From Candidatus Omnitrophota bacterium (GTDB taxonomy: Bacteria > Omnitrophota > Gorgyraeia > 2-01-FULL-45-10), in contig JAPLMG010000011.1 in the NCBI GenBank assembly GCA_026387165.1, forward strand, positions 1-9,570: DNA of 9,570 nucleotides, given 5' to 3'. The stretch's first letter is position 1, and each line of letters starts with the position of its first letter. The position numbers were made by a program, and so were the translations under genes. The notes under the pieces are model-generated. The model was given only the letters and a program-made list of their open reading frames with translations, was not told the DNA's origin and did not search any database. Below, in pieces: positions 7,526 through 9,570 of this stretch.

Positions 7526-8077
7526 ATGGAAAAGAACATTCCGGATAGAAGGAAGAATTACTACATAAAAAAGAAATTTCAGAGGAATTTCATCCTGAAA
7601 TTTTTCGCTCTTCTTCTCCTGGGAGCGTTCATCTCCGGGGTGATAATATATTTAATGTCAAGAGGCGCCCTCACTACCACATTCGATAATTCCCGCCTTG
7701 CCATCAGGAGCACCGCGGAGTATATACTTCCCTCCGTCTTATTGAGCAGCGCCGCGGTCATGATAATAATAGGTTTCGCGGCCATCATCATGACGCTCTT
7801 CGCGTCGCACAAAATAGCCGGCCCGCTGTATCACATCGGTAAGGATATCGATGAGCTTGCATCGGGAAATCTTAATGTGAGATTCAAGCTAAGAGGAGGT
7901 GACGAAATTAAAGAGCTTGCCTATAAACTCGATAGCATGGCCCAATCCCTGAGCTTAAGGGCCGCCGCTATAAAGAAGGCACTCTCTTCTCTTGAAAGTT
8001 CATCAAAAGACGCTTCGCCTGAAACGAAAAAAAGCATTCAGGATCTCAGGGAAGCCATTTCAAAGTTCAATGTTTAA
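7526..8077 (+). CDS. Two-TM inner-membrane protein with HAMP domain and coiled-coil tail
   Basis: The protein has 183 residues; the start is supported by AAAGGA at 7513-7518, 7 bases before ATG. A basic cytoplasmic N-terminus (RRKNYYIKKKFQR) precedes TM1 (about 22-44). A periplasmic loop of only about 24 residues follows, then TM2 (about 68-93). The HAMP domain (about 94-145) has the typical HKIAGPLYHIGKDIDELASG start and the GGDEIKELAYKLDSMAQSL second helix with its DE motif. The rest (146-183) is a charged helical tail. There is no histidine kinase, GGDEF or MCP signalling domain after HAMP, and the periplasmic loop is too small for a standard sensor. It may therefore relay a signal by protein contact or be a remnant of a larger receptor. 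Its stop lies inside the next gene, so the two are probably co-expressed. Confidence 0.82.
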   Translation: MEKNIPDRRKNYYIKKKFQRNFILKFFALLLLGAFISGVIIYLMSRGALTTTFDNSRLAIRSTAEYILPSVLLSSAAVMIIIGFAAIIMTLFASHKIAGPLYHIGKDIDELASGNLNVRFKLRGGDEIKELAYKLDSMAQSLSLRAAAIKKALSSLESSSKDASPETKKSIQDLREAISKFNV

Positions 8078-8663
8078 TGATCGCGCTTTTTTAAAAATCG
8101 TCGCATCGCTAATCATAACAGCTCTCTTAAGTCTGGCCTTATCCTCTTCAGTTATTTTTGCTCTGGATGATGAGGCCCTTCCCGATAATGAGGGCTGGAG
8201 CTCCGTGGAGAGCAATTTTTTTGTCCTTTATTACGATCCTTCGGCAAATCTTGAGGATCTGGAGAGAGAGCTTACAAAAAGGCCGCTCTATTTTGACCAG
8301 CAGGCGAGGTACGGCGAAGTCACCACCATAGAGGAGATATGCCAAAGGCTCGACAAGCTGTATAACCGCGTGCAGGATGTGCTCGACATGCATCCAAAAA
8401 CACCCAGGATAAAGATAAAGATCTTTAGGGATAGAGACGGGTTGAACGGCGAGTTTGTTAAAATATTCGATAAGCAGGGGGACTTCAAATCATTTTACGT
8501 ATATAAGTACAACACCATATACACATCCGAAAGCGATATAGAAGACTCCGTAATCATACACGAGATGGCTCACGCGATCATAGATCATTACTTCTCCGTG
8601 ATTCCCCCGGAAACCGTAGGAGAGATCCTGGCCGCCTACGTCGACGCGCACCTCGAGGGGTAG
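8070..8663 (+). CDS. Secreted MA-clan (gluzincin-like, HExxH) metallopeptidase-like protein
   Basis: This is a 197-residue protein starting at the ATG that overlaps the HAMP gene by 8 bases. A longer in-frame start at 7992 exists but would bury the signal peptide, so I reject it. The N-terminus is a signal peptide or signal anchor (hydrophobic 8-31, likely cleavage after IFA). The C-terminal part has VIIHEMAHAIIDHYF, with zinc ligands H164 and H168 and general base E165. It is followed by IPPETVGEILAAYVDAHL, where E185 fits the third ligand of the peptidase MA-like family (PF13485: a proline-rich turn, then WxxEGxAxY). Here the usual W and G positions are changed (ETVGEILAAY). The middle helices (about 80-115) are family-like. 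The protein ends soon after the third ligand, making it a minimal version. The substrate is unknown; action in the periplasm or outside is inferred. Confidence 0.8.
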   Translation: MFNDRAFLKIVASLIITALLSLALSSSVIFALDDEALPDNEGWSSVESNFFVLYYDPSANLEDLERELTKRPLYFDQQARYGEVTTIEEICQRLDKLYNRVQDVLDMHPKTPRIKIKIFRDRDGLNGEFVKIFDKQGDFKSFYVYKYNTIYTSESDIEDSVIIHEMAHAIIDHYFSVIPPETVGEILAAYVDAHLEG

Positions 8664-8671
8664 TGGTTTTT

Positions 8672-8725
8672 TATTCTAACCAGGTTAGACGAGCAGATTT
8701 CTCCAATACTAACCTGGTTAGAATA
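8672..8725. repeat. 17-bp inverted repeat with palindromic arms (CTAACCWGGTTAG pair)
   Basis: Bases 8672-8688 pair perfectly with 8709-8725, leaving a 20-base loop. Each arm also contains its own palindrome: CTAACCAGGTTAG at 8676-8688 and CTAACCTGGTTAG at 8709-8721. The pair can therefore be read as two copies of one site 33 bases apart, about three helical turns. It lies between the peptidase stop and the promoter of the GspE/PilB gene. It lacks a downstream T-run on either strand, so a standard terminator is unlikely. A tandem operator or an interspersed palindromic element are the main options. Confidence 0.85.
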
Positions 8726-8741
8726 TCGCCGTTCTTAATCC

Positions 8742-8768
8742 TTGACTATGAGCCTGCGACGATATAAT
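8742..8768 (+). promoter_or_regulatory. Sigma70-like promoter for the GspE/PilB gene
   Basis: TTGACT (8742-8747) and a consensus TATAAT (8763-8768) are separated by 15 bases, 2 shorter than ideal. They lie 30 bases before the ATG at 8798 and just downstream of the palindrome pair. Both hexamers are close to consensus, so a promoter is likely, perhaps needing an activator because of the short spacer. Confidence 0.5.
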
Positions 8769-8797
8769 CTATATAAGTATGAAAACTAAAGGACCAT

Positions 8798-9570
8798 ATG
8801 CCGTTACAACCTGAACTCATCGGGCAGCTTTTGATCTCAAAGGGGCTCATCAATATGGAGTCCTTAGAGAGAGCGCTATTGAACCAGGAGCAGCACAAGG
8901 ACATGCTGGGTGAGACATTAATAAAATTGGGCCTCATCACCACCGAGCAGTTCTATACCGTATTGGCCGATCAGCTGGGAGTGGAATATGTGAGGCTGCA
9001 AGAGGCCCGGATAGATGCCGCTGTAATAAATGAGATACCCGCCAAGTTCGCCTGCCATTACGAGCTGATGCCGATAAAAATAGAGAATAATATGATAACC
9101 GTCGCGATGGTCAACCCTCTGGACATACATACCATAGACGATATAAAACTTTTGCTGAAGAAAGAGATAAAGACCTGCTTAGCCAGCCGGAAGGATATCC
9201 TGGAGGCGATAAAGAAATATTACGGGGTGGGCGCCGAGACCATAGAGAAGATGACGCCGGAGACATCACAGGAAAAGATCGTAAGCATTCAGTATCAGGA
9301 GACACAGGATCTGGGCGAGTCGGCGGAAGACGCCTCCATAATAAATTTCGTGAATCAGGTGTTATTGGAGGCCTACAGGGACAGGGCGACGGACGTTCAC
9401 ATAGAGCCTTTTGAAGACGAGCTTATGGTCAGGTACAGGATAGACGGAGTTCTCCACGAGACTAAAGTGCCTCAGGCCATCAAAAATTTTCAATCCGCGA
9501 TAATATCGCGCATAAAGATAATGGCCAATCTCAATATAGCCGAAAGGCGCCTGCCTCAGGACGGCCGTAT
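8798..9570 (+). CDS. Type II secretion/type IV pilus assembly ATPase GspE/PilB, 3'-partial
   Basis: The gene runs off the right edge; 257 complete codons are visible. The start is supported by AAAGGA at 8788-8793, 4 bases before ATG. Residues about 4-150 form an MshEN/T2SSE_N domain: LISKGLINMESLERALLNQ, LGETLIKLGLITTEQF, LADQLGVEYVRL, then PLDIHTIDDIKLLL and ILEAIKKYYG. From about residue 178 the N-terminal part of the secretion ATPase starts: DASIINFVNQVLLEA, RATDVHIEPFEDELMVRYRIDG, and NLNIAERRLPQDGR at the end. These are hallmarks of GspE/PilB/MshE hexameric ATPases, which power pseudopilus or pilus assembly at the inner membrane. Walker A, the Asp and His boxes, Walker B and the zinc motif would lie beyond the window. 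The data do not separate GspE from PilB. It has its own promoter and probably heads a new operon. Confidence 0.93.
   Translation, partial: MPLQPELIGQLLISKGLINMESLERALLNQEQHKDMLGETLIKLGLITTEQFYTVLADQLGVEYVRLQEARIDAAVINEIPAKFACHYELMPIKIENNMITVAMVNPLDIHTIDDIKLLLKKEIKTCLASRKDILEAIKKYYGVGAETIEKMTPETSQEKIVSIQYQETQDLGESAEDASIINFVNQVLLEAYRDRATDVHIEPFEDELMVRYRIDGVLHETKVPQAIKNFQSAIISRIKIMANLNIAERRLPQDGR

Noticed and set aside
7992..8069. Upstream in-frame ATG extending the peptidase by 26 residues
   Set aside because: It lies within the HAMP gene and would put a basic stretch ahead of the signal peptide; the ATG at 8070 gives a normal signal sequence and a typical overlap.
8672..8725. Intrinsic terminator at the 17-bp inverted repeat
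   Set aside because: There is no T-run after the right arm on the + strand, and the - strand has an A-run instead, so it does not meet the usual pattern.
8779..8814. 11-codon ATG-to-TGA minigene overlapping the start of the ATPase gene
   Set aside because: It has no ribosome site and its sequence overlaps the Shine-Dalgarno and start of the real gene; chance is the simpler reading.

Overview
This window looks like part of the chromosome of a Gram-negative, probably uncultured environmental bacterium. Five of the seven genes encode exported or membrane proteins. One encodes a polysaccharide-degrading enzyme, and a type II secretion/type IV pilus-type ATPase begins at the right edge. The spread-out 'AAAAATAGGGAC' inverted repeats, frequent ATA isoleucine codons and the gene set fit Candidatus Omnitrophota or a related lineage. 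This is a judgement from general resemblance, not a phylogenetic result. All seven genes lie on the + strand, and no tRNA, rRNA, CRISPR array or complete insertion sequence is visible.

Region 1 (1-6761) is a three-gene block for extracellular carbohydrate handling. The first gene enters from the left, so its start lies outside the window. It encodes a giant secreted protein with Ig/cadherin-like repeats, a glucoamylase-like catalytic domain (PF10091/GH144 type), beta-sandwich modules, an FN3 domain, a carbohydrate-binding-like module and an unassigned C-terminal domain. It is followed 15 bases later by a small secreted Ig-fold protein resembling a PapD-type periplasmic chaperone. A 4-base ATGA overlap then leads to a secreted protein made of two related CBM11/CIA30-like modules. 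The tight spacing suggests one transcript: an enzyme, a helper and a glycan binder.

Region 2 (6762-7525) holds a long near-perfect hairpin repeat that probably also ends the upstream transcript, a small 10-bp tandem array, an extended -10 promoter and a short SurA_N-type exported protein without a PPIase domain. A second, smaller copy of the same repeat family abuts the stop codon of that gene, so the gene is bracketed by related elements.

Region 3 (7526-8663) is an overlapping pair: a two-TM HAMP membrane protein and a secreted MA-clan (HExxH) peptidase-like protein. Region 4 (8664-9570) has a striking 17-bp inverted repeat whose arms are themselves palindromes, a sigma70-like promoter, and the 5' part of a GspE/PilB ATPase gene that runs off the window. 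No intergenic gap exceeds 300 bases.
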